A DNA stretch of 64,000 bases from Pseudomonadota bacterium (lineage in GTDB: Bacteria; Myxococcota; Myxococcia; Myxococcales; Myxococcaceae). Of this stretch, positions 53,398-62,735 are shown piece by piece (the first letter of the stretch is position 1; every line of letters begins with the position of its first letter). The DNA lies in the NCBI GenBank assembly GCA_023423535.1, contig JAFAFL010000003.1, forward strand, positions 62,001 to 126,000, written 5' to 3'. The notes under the pieces were generated by a model that was given only the letters and a program-made list of their open reading frames with translations, was not told where the DNA came from and did no database searches. The translations under genes and the position numbers were made by a program.

Positions 53398-54756
53398 CTA
53401 CACCCACCGCCCCTTCGGCGCGCCCTCGGTGAAGCGCCCGTGCTCGTAGACCGGCTCGCCGCGCAGCATGGTGGAGAGCACCCGTCCTCGCAGCGCGCGA
53501 CCTTCGTAGGGCGTGAGCGGGTGGCGGTGGAGCACGTCGGCCGCGGCGGGCGAGACCGAAGCATCCGGATCGAAGACGACGAGGTTCGCCTCGAAGCCGG
53601 GCGCGATGCGGCCCCGCCTGTCGCCCACGCCCGCGAAGTCCGCGGTGCGCTCGCACATCCGGACCGCGAGATCGTGCAGGTCCATCCCGCGCTCGCACAT
53701 CCCCGCCCACACCGCGGGAAGGCTGAACTGGATGGACGAGATGCCGCCCCACGCCGCGTCGAAGTCGCCCTCCTCGCGGCGCTTGAGTACCGGCGTGCAG
53801 GGCGAGTGATCGCTGACCACGAAGTCGATCACGCCGGAACGCACCGCATCCCACAGCCGCTCGCGGTTCTCGCGCTCGCGGATCGGCGGCGCGCACTTGA
53901 AGTGGGTGGCGCCCTCCGCGATCTCCTCCGCGGAGAAGGTGAGGTAGTGCGGACAGGTCTCCACGGTGAACGGCAGGCCCTCCGCCTTCGCCGCCGCGAT
54001 GTCCGGCAGCGCGTCCGCAGCCGAGAGGTGGACGATGTGCACGCGGCACCGGTGCTGCCGGCAGAGCGCGATCATCATCCGGATCGCCTCGACCTCCCAA
54101 GATGCGGGGCGTGAGCGCAGCCAGGTCTCGTAGCGCCGCACGTCGCGTGCCGATCCGCCTGCGGCCTCCGCGACCACCCCCGGATCGAGCTCCGCGTGCA
54201 CGAGCAGCGGGACACCCAGCCGAGCAAGCACGGGCATCGCCAGATCGAGATCCGCGCGTGTGGCCATCGGGAACTCGTCCACGCCGGAGTGGACGAGGAA
54301 GCACTTGAAGCCGCGCGCCCCCGCCCGGACCATCGGCTCGAGCTCGCCGACGTTGCCCGGCACCACGCCTCCCCAGAAGCCGTAGTCCACCGCACAGCGA
54401 CCCTCCGCCTCGCGCGCCTTCACCTTCAACGCGTCCAGCGTCGTCGTCGCCGGGATCGAGTTCAGCGGCATGTCCACCACCATGCCGATGCCACCGGCCG
54501 CCGCCGCGCGCGTGGCCGTCTCGAAGCCCTCCCACTCGGTGCGGCCCGGTTCATTGATGTGCGCGTGGCAGTCGACGAGCGCGGGGAGTAGCGCGAGCTC
54601 ACCGACATCGACGACCTCCTCTGAAGCTCCACTCGCGGAGGCGCCGTGAGCAGGCGAGCGCACCTCGCTGATCAGCCCGTCTCGAATCACCACTTCCGCC
54701 GGACGCACCCCGCCGGGCAACACCACTCGACGACTGCGAACAACCCTGTTGGCCAT
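53398..54756 (-). CDS. allB: Allantoinase
   Basis: A 452-aa amidohydrolase that opens allantoin to allantoate. The dinuclear metal site is visible: DCHAHINEPGR (HxH), the carboxylated Lys in GARGFKCFLVHSGVDE, VHAE, HIVHLSAADA, and VVSDHSPC with the last Asp. It leads the minus-strand purine operon and is divergent from the first MopE gene. The ATG at 54756 gives the normal family N-terminus; the open frame continues far upstream only because of GC-rich antisense sequence. Confidence 0.95.
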   Translation of the reverse strand: MANRVVRSRRVVLPGGVRPAEVVIRDGLISEVRSPAHGASASGASEEVVDVGELALLPALVDCHAHINEPGRTEWEGFETATRAAAAGGIGMVVDMPLNSIPATTTLDALKVKAREAEGRCAVDYGFWGGVVPGNVGELEPMVRAGARGFKCFLVHSGVDEFPMATRADLDLAMPVLARLGVPLLVHAELDPGVVAEAAGGSARDVRRYETWLRSRPASWEVEAIRMMIALCRQHRCRVHIVHLSAADALPDIAAAKAEGLPFTVETCPHYLTFSAEEIAEGATHFKCAPPIRERENRERLWDAVRSGVIDFVVSDHSPCTPVLKRREEGDFDAAWGGISSIQFSLPAVWAGMCERGMDLHDLAVRMCERTADFAGVGDRRGRIAPGFEANLVVFDPDASVSPAAADVLHRHPLTPYEGRALRGRVLSTMLRGEPVYEHGRFTEGAPKGRWV

Positions 54757-54882
54757 GGGTGCGGAGCCTACCGCGCGCGGGCCAGAGGGGTCAGACCCTC
54801 GGTCAGGTCGCCGGCTCTCCGTGGTGGCCGCACCTCTCCAGCGCGGTCCTACGGCCGTTCCCCCGCAGTGGAGGTCCCCCAC

Positions 54883-57800
54883 ATGAAGTTCCACGGTGTC
54901 GGTCGTCGGCGGCTGCCAGGAGGGCAGCTCTCGTTTTTCTGTGCGCTGATGGTGGTGGCCGGGTGCGATTGCGAGTCCCCGCTCCTCGTCTCGCTCCACG
55001 ACCCGCCGCCGGAAGAGCCGGACAGCTCGAAGAACGTCACGCCGGACGACGGGAAGCAGCCGCGTCAGCCCTACGTCAGCGTCGGTGGCGGGACGGAGCT
55101 CACCGTGGACTGCCTCGACCGCGACGGCGACGGGCTCGGTGATGGACCGCATTGCCGCGGCACGGACTGCGACGACGACGACGCGACGATCGGCCCCACG
55201 CACCAGAAGTCCTGCTACGGAGGTCCCGCCGGAACCGAGGGGGTGGGCGCGTGCAGCGCGGGCGTGATGACGTGTACCAACGGCGTGTGGGACCTCACCT
55301 GTCGCAACGACGTGCGGCCGGCCGCGGAGACGTGTGACGGTATCGACAACGACTGCAACGGCGTGACCGACGAGCAGCTCGTGCGCAGCTGCTACACCGG
55401 CCCCGAAGGCACAGAAGGCGTCGGCGTCTGCAGCAGCGGCACGCAGACCTGCAGCGCGGGCGACTGGGGCGCGTGCACCGGTGAGGTGACGCCGGGAGCC
55501 GAGACGTGCGACGGCCTCGACAACGACTGCAACGGCAACGCGGACGAGCAGCTCGTGCGCAGCTGCTACACCGGTCCCTCCGGCACCGACGGCGTGGGCG
55601 TCTGCCAGAGCGGCACGCAGGCCTGCGTCGCGGGGGCGTGGGAAGCGAGCTGCAACGGCGAGGTCCTCCCGCAGGCGGAAGTGTGCGACGCGGTGGACAA
55701 CGACTGCGACGGCGCGATCGATCAGGCGCTGGTGCGCTCCTGCTACGACGGTCCGGCGGGGACGCTCGGCGTGGGCATCTGCGCCGGCGGCGTGCAGCAG
55801 TGCGCGCTGGGTGCGTGGGGCTCCTGCGCGGGACAGACGCTGCCTGCGCCCGAGACGTGCGACGCGCTCGACAACGACTGCAACGGCGACACCGACGAGA
55901 GGGTGACGCGCTCCTGCTACACCGGGCCCGCGGGCACCGAGGGCGTGGGCGTGTGCGCGGCGGGCACGGCGACCTGCACCGCGGGAACCTGGGGCGCGTG
56001 CGCGGGAGAGACGCTGCCCGGCGCGGAGACCTGCGACGACCTCGACAACGACTGCAACGGCCAGACGGACGAGCAGCTCACGCGGTCCTGCTACACCGGG
56101 CCCGCGGGCACCGAGAACGTGGGCGTCTGTCACGGCGGCACCGCCACCTGCAACGCGGGCAAGTGGGGCACGTGCGCAGGCGAAGCGCTGCCCTCGGCGG
56201 AGACGTGCGACGCGCAGGACAACGACTGCAACGGCGAGACGGACGAGCAGCTGACGCGCGCCTGCTACACCGGCCCCGCGGGCACGGAAGGTGTGGGCGT
56301 CTGCGCGGGCGGCACCGCGACCTGCTCGGCGGGAACGTGGGGAAGCTGCGCGGGTGAGACGTTGCCCTCGCTCGAGACCTGCGACGCGCAGGACAACGAC
56401 TGCGACGGCGACACCGACGAGGCGCTGACGCGGAGCTGCTACACCGGCCCGGCGGGCACCGAGGGCGTGGGCCTCTGCGCGGGCGGCACCGCGACGTGCT
56501 CGGCGGGAACGTGGGGGAGCTGCGCGGGCGAGACGCTGCCCGGCGACGAGACTTGCGACGCGCAGGACAACGACTGCGACGGCGCGGTGGACGAGGCGCT
56601 GACCCGCGCCTGCTACAGCGGTCCGTCCGGCACCGAGGGCGTAGGCGCCTGCCGCGGCGGCACCGCGACGTGCAGCGCCGGAGCGTGGGGAACGTGCGCG
56701 GGTGAGTTGACGCCTCGGGCGGAGACCTGCGACGCGCTGGACAACGACTGTGACGGCGCGGTGGACGAGGGGCTGGTGCGCGCCTGCTACGGCGGCCCGG
56801 CGAACACCGCGGGCGTGGGGGTGTGCATGGCGGGCACTGAGACCTGCGCCGGCGGCCAGTGGGGCACCTGCCAGGGCCAGGTGCTGCCGAGCCTCGAGGT
56901 CTGCGACGGCAGCGACAACAACTGCAACGGCCAGGGCGACGAGGTCGTGTACCGGCACACCGCGCAGAACGTGGCCATCCCCGGGAACCCGCAGCTGCGG
57001 AAGGCGGACATCATCTTCGTCATCCCGAACAACGGGACGATGAACCAGGAAATCGCGGCGGTCGAAGCGAACATCAACAACAACTTCGCGCAGATCATCG
57101 GCAACAGCGGGCTCGACTACCGCGTCATCCTCATCTCGCGGCACGGCGCGAAGACCACCGGACAGCCCATCTGCATCAGCCAGCCGCTGAGCGGAAACCC
57201 GAGCTGCACCAAGCCTCCGGCCTGCCCCGTCAACGGCGCGCGCTTCTTCCACTACAACACCGAGGTGAAGGGTTCGGACTCGTTCCACCGCATCCTCAAC
57301 ACCTTCGCGGTGACCGACGGGTGCGGGCTCGCGCAGGGCGGCTGGCAGAACTGGCTGCGGACGGACTCGATCAAGATCTTCGTGGAGATCACCGACGACG
57401 GTCCGAACGGCTCGGGCAGCAATAGCAACGGCATCACCGCGCAGCAGTTCGACACCGCGCTGCTCGCGCTCTCGCCGCAGCACTTCGGCACCGCGACGAA
57501 CCGCAACTACATCTGGCACACCATCGCGGGCCTGAAGGAGAACTCGCCGCGGCTCTCGCCCTGGCAGCCCGCCGACCCGCTGGTGACGCTGCAGTGCACC
57601 GGCAACGGCGGCCACGTGAGCAGCCCGGGCATCGACTACCAGATCCTCAGCCGCTGGACCGGCGGCCTGCGGTTCCCGGTGTGCGAGTACCAGTCGTACG
57701 ACACGATCTTCCAGACCATCGCGGCGGGCGTCATCGCGGCGTCGGAGGCATCCTGCCTCTTCACCGCCACGGTCATCCCCGGCGGCACCTCGCTCCAGAA

Positions 57801-58005
57801 CGCGTACCTCGAGTTCATTCCCACCAACGGCGGCGCGCCGGTGGTCTTCACCCAGGTGGCGAACGAGGCGGCCTGCACCGGCAACGCGTTCTGGGTGACC
57901 GGCGACGACATCCACCTCTGCCCGAGCGCGTGCGCGATGTACCGCAACGATCCGAACGCGAAGCTCGAGACGCTGTTCACCTGCCACGACCAGGTGCAGC
58001 CGTAG
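54883..58005 (+). CDS. MopE-repeat lipoprotein with a degenerate VWA domain (paralogue 1)
   Basis: A 1040-aa lipoprotein: signal peptide with lipidation Cys in VVAGC, a short Pro/Asp linker, a DRDGDGLGD calcium-like loop, then ten MopE-type repeats of about 46 residues. Each repeat contains C-D-x-x-D-N-(D/N)-C-(D/N)-G followed by a conserved CYxGPxGTxGVG block. Pfam names this a putative metal-binding motif, after the MopE copper protein. A VWA-like domain follows (about 705-960), but its MIDAS reads PNNGT instead of DNSGS. TGGAGG precedes the ATG. It is likely cell-surface exposed. Confidence 0.85.
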   Translation: MKFHGVGRRRLPGGQLSFFCALMVVAGCDCESPLLVSLHDPPPEEPDSSKNVTPDDGKQPRQPYVSVGGGTELTVDCLDRDGDGLGDGPHCRGTDCDDDDATIGPTHQKSCYGGPAGTEGVGACSAGVMTCTNGVWDLTCRNDVRPAAETCDGIDNDCNGVTDEQLVRSCYTGPEGTEGVGVCSSGTQTCSAGDWGACTGEVTPGAETCDGLDNDCNGNADEQLVRSCYTGPSGTDGVGVCQSGTQACVAGAWEASCNGEVLPQAEVCDAVDNDCDGAIDQALVRSCYDGPAGTLGVGICAGGVQQCALGAWGSCAGQTLPAPETCDALDNDCNGDTDERVTRSCYTGPAGTEGVGVCAAGTATCTAGTWGACAGETLPGAETCDDLDNDCNGQTDEQLTRSCYTGPAGTENVGVCHGGTATCNAGKWGTCAGEALPSAETCDAQDNDCNGETDEQLTRACYTGPAGTEGVGVCAGGTATCSAGTWGSCAGETLPSLETCDAQDNDCDGDTDEALTRSCYTGPAGTEGVGLCAGGTATCSAGTWGSCAGETLPGDETCDAQDNDCDGAVDEALTRACYSGPSGTEGVGACRGGTATCSAGAWGTCAGELTPRAETCDALDNDCDGAVDEGLVRACYGGPANTAGVGVCMAGTETCAGGQWGTCQGQVLPSLEVCDGSDNNCNGQGDEVVYRHTAQNVAIPGNPQLRKADIIFVIPNNGTMNQEIAAVEANINNNFAQIIGNSGLDYRVILISRHGAKTTGQPICISQPLSGNPSCTKPPACPVNGARFFHYNTEVKGSDSFHRILNTFAVTDGCGLAQGGWQNWLRTDSIKIFVEITDDGPNGSGSNSNGITAQQFDTALLALSPQHFGTATNRNYIWHTIAGLKENSPRLSPWQPADPLVTLQCTGNGGHVSSPGIDYQILSRWTGGLRFPVCEYQSYDTIFQTIAAGVIAASEASCLFTATVIPGGTSLQNAYLEFIPTNGGAPVVFTQVANEAACTGNAFWVTGDDIHLCPSACAMYRNDPNAKLETLFTCHDQVQP

Positions 58006-58053
58006 CTGCCAGGTCCCTCGCGTCCTCGTCGGGGACACGACGCTGAAGGCTGA

Positions 58054-58096
58054 CCGGCCCCGCTTCTCCTTTCCGGGAGGCGGGGCCGGCGCTTTG
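58054..58096 (+). terminator. Rho-independent terminator after the first MopE gene
   Basis: CCGGCCCCGC at 58054 pairs with GCGGGGCCGG at 58080 (10 bp, 16-base loop), followed by CGCTTTGTT. Confidence 0.65.
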
Positions 58097-58106
58097 TTCG
58101 CGGGTC

Positions 58107-58598
58107 ATGACCACCACGCCCTCGCCCCTCTCCACCGCCGATCTCTGCGACGACCATCCGGACGTGGAGGTCCTCTCGCTGCGCCTCTCCGACTTCGGCG
58201 GCGTGCGCGCGTTCGGTGGGCCGGTGCGGACGGTGCGGGCGCCGGATGACAACTCGCTCGTGCGCGCGGCGCTGGAGGAGGCGGGTGACGGCGCGGTGCT
58301 GGTGGTGGACGGAGGCGGCTCGCTGAACGTGGCCCTCGTGGGAGACGTGCTCGCGGCGCTGGGCGTGAAGAACGGCTGGGCCGGCGTGATCGTCCACGGC
58401 TGCATCCGCGACTCGGCGGCGATCTCGGGGATGGAGCTCGGGGTGAAGGCGCTGGGGACGTGCCCTCGGAAGAGCGAGAAGCGCGGGCTCGGCGAGCGCG
58501 ACGTTCCCCTCAGCTTCGGCGGCGTCCACTTCGCGCTGGGCCGGTTCGTGTACGCGGATGGAGACGGGGTGATCGTCTCCGCCCGCGCCCTGCGCTGA
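58107..58598 (+). CDS. RraA-family protein
   Basis: A 163-aa protein of the RraA fold. Motifs are TADLCDDHPDV near the start, LVVDGGGSLNVALVGD, GVIVHGCIRDS, and DGDGVIVSARAL at the end. Members either bind RNase E or act as 4-hydroxy-4-methyl-2-oxoglutarate aldolases. The GD-x20-RD layout (GDVLAALG... GCIRDS) needed for the aldolase metal site is present, so aldolase activity is possible. It sits between the two MopE paralogues and is not clearly tied to them. Confidence 0.85.
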   Translation: MTTTPSPLSTADLCDDHPDVEVLSLRLSDFGGVRAFGGPVRTVRAPDDNSLVRAALEEAGDGAVLVVDGGGSLNVALVGDVLAALGVKNGWAGVIVHGCIRDSAAISGMELGVKALGTCPRKSEKRGLGERDVPLSFGGVHFALGRFVYADGDGVIVSARALR

Positions 58599-58636
58599 CG
58601 TGCACGCTGATGTGCCGCTGTGCGTGACGTCGGCAG

Positions 58637-59263
58637 CTACTTCGGCTGCGTCTCGCTGATGACGACCTTCTCCAGCACCACGCGCTCGAGCGGCTTGTCC
58701 CGCGGATCGCGCGGCACCTGCCCAATGGCCTCCACCACGTCGTAGCCGGCAATGACCTCACCGAAGATCGTGTGCTTGTTGTTGAGGTGCTGCGGCGTGG
58801 AGGTGGTGATGAAGAACTGCGAGCCGTTGCTGTTCGGGCCGCTGTTCGCCATCGCCAGCAGGCCGGGCTTGTCGAAGGTGCGGCCGCTCTGGAACTCGTC
58901 CTCGAACTTGTAGCCGGGACCGCCGTAGCCCATCCCCAGCGGGTCGCCGCCCTGGATCATGAAGTTGGGGATGACGCGGTGGAAGATCGTGCCGTCGTAG
59001 AGCGGCTCCTTCTTCATCTCGTTCGTCTTCGGATCGCGCCACTCGCGCTGCCCCGTCGCGAGGCCCACGAAGTTCTGCACCGTCTTCGGCGCGTCCTTCG
59101 GGAACAGGCGGATGACGATGTCGCCCTTGTTCGTCTTGAAGGTCGCGAACAGCGTCTCGGGGAGCGTGCCGGTGCCCTCCTGCGACGATTCGCCCTTCTT
59201 GCAGCCCGCGGCCGAGAGCATCAGCAGCGCGGCGCCCATCATTGAGAGAGTCTGGATGCGCAT
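58637..59263 (-). CDS. Cyclophilin-type peptidyl-prolyl isomerase lipoprotein
   Basis: A 208-aa lipoprotein (AAGC, Cys21) with a cyclophilin domain from about residue 44 to 200. Conserved stretches are FHRVIPNFMIQGGDP and ANSGPNSNGSQFFITTSTPQHLNNKHTIFGEV. These proteins speed proline isomerisation of exported proteins. The ATG at 59263 is preferred because it yields the lipoprotein signal. It is divergent from the second MopE gene. Confidence 0.92.
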   Translation of the reverse strand: MRIQTLSMMGAALLMLSAAGCKKGESSQEGTGTLPETLFATFKTNKGDIVIRLFPKDAPKTVQNFVGLATGQREWRDPKTNEMKKEPLYDGTIFHRVIPNFMIQGGDPLGMGYGGPGYKFEDEFQSGRTFDKPGLLAMANSGPNSNGSQFFITTSTPQHLNNKHTIFGEVIAGYDVVEAIGQVPRDPRDKPLERVVLEKVVISETQPK

Positions 59264-59409
59264 GCGCAGAAGGTAGCCGCAGAGCGCACCCGTTCCAACG
59301 CTTCGGCGCAGAGGTCGCACCGACCCTCGACCAGCTCGCGCGCACGCGCCGGCGGGCGCACCTCTCCAGCGCTGCAGGAAGTCTCTGTCCCCGCTGTGGA
59401 GGTCCCCCA

Positions 59410-61656
59410 ATGAAGCGCCGTGGTGTCGGTGGTCGGTGGCTGCCAGGAGGGCAGCTCGGGTTCGTGTGCGTGCTGATCGTCGCGTCCGGTTGTGACTGCG
59501 ACTCACCGCTCCTCGTGTCGCTCCATGATCCGCCGCCGGAGATCTCGGACGGCGACACGCCCTCGGAGCAGCCGGAGGAGACGCCTCCGCGCAAGCCGCC
59601 CTACACGAAGGAGGACGTCACGCAGCTGGTCGTCGACTGCCTCGATCGCGACGGTGACGGCTTTGGTGACGGCGAAGACTGCCGCGCGCCGGACTGCGAC
59701 GACACGGATGGAACGGTGGGCGCGCACCACGTGAAGGGTTGCTACGGCGGTCCGGCGGGAACGCTCGGCGTGGGCGCGTGCAGCGAGGGCACGGTCACCT
59801 GCACCAACGGAGTGTGGGAGCTCACCTGCGAGCGCGAAGTCCTCCCCTCCACCGAAACCTGCGACGGCATCGACAACGACTGCAACGGCGTCACCGACGA
59901 GCAGCTCGTGCGCACCTGCTACTCGGGCCCTGCGGGCACCGAGGGCGTGGGCCTCTGCCAGACCGGCACGCAGACCTGTGTCGATGGTGCGTGGGAGGGC
60001 GCCTGTCACGGCGAGGTCCTCCCGCAGGCAGAAGCGTGCGACGCGCAGGACAACGACTGCAACGGCCTCGTGGACGAGCAGCTCGTGCGCACCTGCTACA
60101 GCGGCCCGTCCGGGACGCAGGGCGTGGGCCTGTGCACCGCGGGCGTAGCGACCTGCTCGAGTGGGACGTGGGGCGCGTGCGCCGGCGAGGTCACGCCCGC
60201 CGCGGAGACGTGTGACGGCGCGGACAACGACTGCGACGGCCAGCTCGACGAAGCGCTCACCCGCTCCTGCTACAGCGGGCCGGCCGGGACGCAGGGCGTG
60301 GGCGTGTGCCGCAGCGGCACCGCGACCTGCAGCGCCGGCACCTGGGGCGCGTGCGCGGGTGAGGTGACGCCGGTCGCCGAGAGCTGCGACGCGACGGACA
60401 ACGACTGCGACGGACAGGTGGACGAGCAGCTCGTGCGCGCCTGCTACTCGGGTCCTCAGGGGACTCAGAGCGTGGGTCTGTGCGCCGCGGGCTCGCAGAC
60501 CTGCAGCGCGGGCAACTGGGGTGCGTGCGGCAACGAGGTGCTCCCCGTCCCCGAGATCTGCGACGGCGCGGACAACAACTGCAACGGCACCGCGGACGAC
60601 CGCGTGGTGCGGCACAGCCAGAGCGGGAGCAACCAGCCGCTGCTGCCCATCTACCGGCCGGTGGACGTCATCTTCATCGTCGACAACTCGGGGAGCATGA
60701 CCGACGAGATCGTCGCGGTGCAGAGCAACATCAACCAGAACTTCGCCCAGATCATCGGCGCGAGCGGGCTCGACTACCGCGTGATCATGATCTCGAAGCA
60801 CGGCCGCGCGAGCCCGGACCAGTCCATCTGCGTCTCGCAGCCGCTGAGCGGCAATGCGAGCTGCACCTGGCCCTCCACCTGCCCCACGAACGGCGCGCGC
60901 TTCTTCCACTACAGCGTGGAGGTGGGCAGCCACGACTCGCTGCAGGTGGCGCTGCAGACCTTCAACACGCCGGATGCCTGCGGACTCGCGCCGACGGGAT
61001 GGAGAGGCTGGCTGCGCCCGAACTCGGTGAAGATCTTCATCGAGATCACCGACGACCAGCCGCGGATGAACCACAGCAATGCGGTGGGCGCGACGAAGTT
61101 CGACAACGGGCTGCTCGCGCTCTCGCCGCAGCACTTCGGCACCGCCCAGCAGCGCAACTACATCTTCCACAGCATCGTCGGCCTGAAGGAGAGCCAGCCG
61201 GTGTGGAGCGCGTGGGCCGCCACGCAGGCGCTGGTGAACCAGACCTGCTCCGGCAACGGCGGCAACGTGCTCAACCCGGGTCAGGAGTACCAGAAGCTGA
61301 GCATGCTCACCGGCGGGCTGCGCTTCCCCATCTGCCAGTACAACAACTTCGACGCCATCTTCCAGGCGGTGGCGGCGGGGATCATCGGCGGCTCGCAGCT
61401 CTCCTGCGCGTTCACCGCACCGCCTCCGCCCGCAGACTCGAGCCTCGCCAACGCGTACCTCGAGTTCATCCCCACCAACGGCGGACAGCCGGTGCCGTTC
61501 AGCCAGGTCGCCAGCCCCGCGGTGTGCGCACCCAACGCGTTCTACGTCGTCGGCAACGAGATTCATCTCTGCCCCGGCGCCTGCGCGATGTGGCGGAACG
61601 ATCCGACCGCGCTGCTCGACGTGCTCTACACCTGCACGCCGCAGGTCCAGCCGTAG
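59410..61656 (+). CDS. MopE-repeat lipoprotein with an intact VWA MIDAS (paralogue 2)
   Basis: A 748-aa lipoprotein closely related to the one at 54883: same leader (RRLPGG/RWLPGG then GQL), same CDCxSPLLVSLHDPPPE opening, same repeat and VWA plan. It has five MopE repeats instead of ten. The VWA MIDAS is intact (FIVDNSGSM), so it can bind a metal-dependent ligand. CTGTGGAGG precedes the ATG. The upstream 60 bases also resemble those of paralogue 1, which points to duplication of gene plus promoter. Confidence 0.87.
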   Translation: MKRRGVGGRWLPGGQLGFVCVLIVASGCDCDSPLLVSLHDPPPEISDGDTPSEQPEETPPRKPPYTKEDVTQLVVDCLDRDGDGFGDGEDCRAPDCDDTDGTVGAHHVKGCYGGPAGTLGVGACSEGTVTCTNGVWELTCEREVLPSTETCDGIDNDCNGVTDEQLVRTCYSGPAGTEGVGLCQTGTQTCVDGAWEGACHGEVLPQAEACDAQDNDCNGLVDEQLVRTCYSGPSGTQGVGLCTAGVATCSSGTWGACAGEVTPAAETCDGADNDCDGQLDEALTRSCYSGPAGTQGVGVCRSGTATCSAGTWGACAGEVTPVAESCDATDNDCDGQVDEQLVRACYSGPQGTQSVGLCAAGSQTCSAGNWGACGNEVLPVPEICDGADNNCNGTADDRVVRHSQSGSNQPLLPIYRPVDVIFIVDNSGSMTDEIVAVQSNINQNFAQIIGASGLDYRVIMISKHGRASPDQSICVSQPLSGNASCTWPSTCPTNGARFFHYSVEVGSHDSLQVALQTFNTPDACGLAPTGWRGWLRPNSVKIFIEITDDQPRMNHSNAVGATKFDNGLLALSPQHFGTAQQRNYIFHSIVGLKESQPVWSAWAATQALVNQTCSGNGGNVLNPGQEYQKLSMLTGGLRFPICQYNNFDAIFQAVAAGIIGGSQLSCAFTAPPPPADSSLANAYLEFIPTNGGQPVPFSQVASPAVCAPNAFYVVGNEIHLCPGACAMWRNDPTALLDVLYTCTPQVQP

Positions 61657-61668
61657 CGGTTCACGAAT

Positions 61669-62733
61669 TCAGCCCAGCCGCTCCAGCGCCCACTGCGCCG
61701 CCTCGCGTACGTTCTCGTTCTCCGACGGGTCGTGCGCGAGGCGCTCCAGCACCGGACGCGCTCGAGCATCCCGCATCGCGCCCAGGGCGTACGCCGCGTT
61801 CCGCCGCAGCCCGTCATAGCCGGCACGGGCGAGAGGCGTTCCCGGGGTCAATTGCGCGAACTCCTCACGGGAGAGCGCCGCCAGCCCCTGGACGTCGAGC
61901 CCCGCCACGGCGCGCGGCGCGAACCGCTCCGGCGCCTGCAGCGGACGCGCGTTGAGCGGACACACGTCCTGGCAGACGTCACAGCCGAACACGCGGCCTT
62001 CGAACGCACTTCGCAGCGAAGGGGGCACCGCGCCGGCGTTCTCGATCGTCTGGTACGAGAGGCACAGCCGCGCGTCCACCCGCCCTTCCGAGACGATGGC
62101 AGAGGTGGGACAGGCCTCCATGCAGAGCGTGCATGACCCGCAGGCGCTCCATGAATCCGGCGCATGACCTTCCGCCTGGCCGTGCGTCGCCGAGTCCCAG
62201 TCGTAGCGGTCCACCTCGCGGTCGATGACGAACACCGAGAGAAACACCCACGAGCCGAACTGCGGCGTGATGAGGCACCCGTTCTTCCCCACCACGCCCA
62301 GCCCCGCGCGCGCGGCCCACACCCGCTCCATCACCGTGCCGGTATCGACGGAGGCGTAGTCGTCCACCTCCGGCCACCTCTCGCGGATGCCTCGTCGCAG
62401 CGCGCGGATCCGGTCCCGCAGCGTCGCGTGGTAGTCGCGCCCTCGCGCGTAGCGGCTGATCGGCGAGCCCTCCACCTCGGGCTCCCACCGGTAGTAGTTG
62501 CTCGCGAGCGCGATCACCGTCGCCGCGTTCGGCACCCGGAGGCGGATGTCGAGCCGCTCGGCGGCGCGCTCGCGCATCCAGTCCATGTCCGCGTTCATCC
62601 CCGCCTCGAGCCAGTCCCCGAGCACGTTCGCCGGGATGGGCTCCGGCCTCGCGAAGCCGCAGAGATCGAAACCGGCCGCCAGCGCGATCCGCTTGAGCTC
62701 CTCGGTGGGGAGCGGCTCGCGCGAAGACGCCAG
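61669..62733 (-). CDS. queG: Epoxyqueuosine reductase
   Basis: QueG reduces epoxyqueuosine to queuosine in tRNA with a cobalamin cofactor and two [4Fe-4S] clusters. The 354-aa length fits. The first cluster motif is CGSCTLCMEACP and the second is CDVCQDVCP. The N-terminal domain has CGFARPEPIP, and a HEAT-like tail (ARPVLERLAHDP) ends the protein. No ATG, GTG or TTG lies at the right place. The start chosen is a CTG at 62733 with AGGAGG 7 bases upstream, just inside the pduO stop region. It is co-expressed with a cobalamin adenosyltransferase, which fits its cofactor. Confidence 0.85.
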   Translation of the reverse strand: MASSREPLPTEELKRIALAAGFDLCGFARPEPIPANVLGDWLEAGMNADMDWMRERAAERLDIRLRVPNAATVIALASNYYRWEPEVEGSPISRYARGRDYHATLRDRIRALRRGIRERWPEVDDYASVDTGTVMERVWAARAGLGVVGKNGCLITPQFGSWVFLSVFVIDREVDRYDWDSATHGQAEGHAPDSWSACGSCTLCMEACPTSAIVSEGRVDARLCLSYQTIENAGAVPPSLRSAFEGRVFGCDVCQDVCPLNARPLQAPERFAPRAVAGLDVQGLAALSREEFAQLTPGTPLARAGYDGLRRNAAYALGAMRDARARPVLERLAHDPSENENVREAAQWALERLG

Positions 62734-62735
62734 CG

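Noticed and set aside
55300..56950. Regularly spaced repeats that could look like a CRISPR array
   Set aside because: They are about 138-bp coding repeats in frame with a MopE-type protein, without unique spacers.
53398..58038. A 1546-codon open frame on the minus strand extending upstream of allB
   Set aside because: Only the part up to 54756 encodes a recognisable protein. The rest is antisense to the MopE repeats, where GC-rich third positions keep stops rare.
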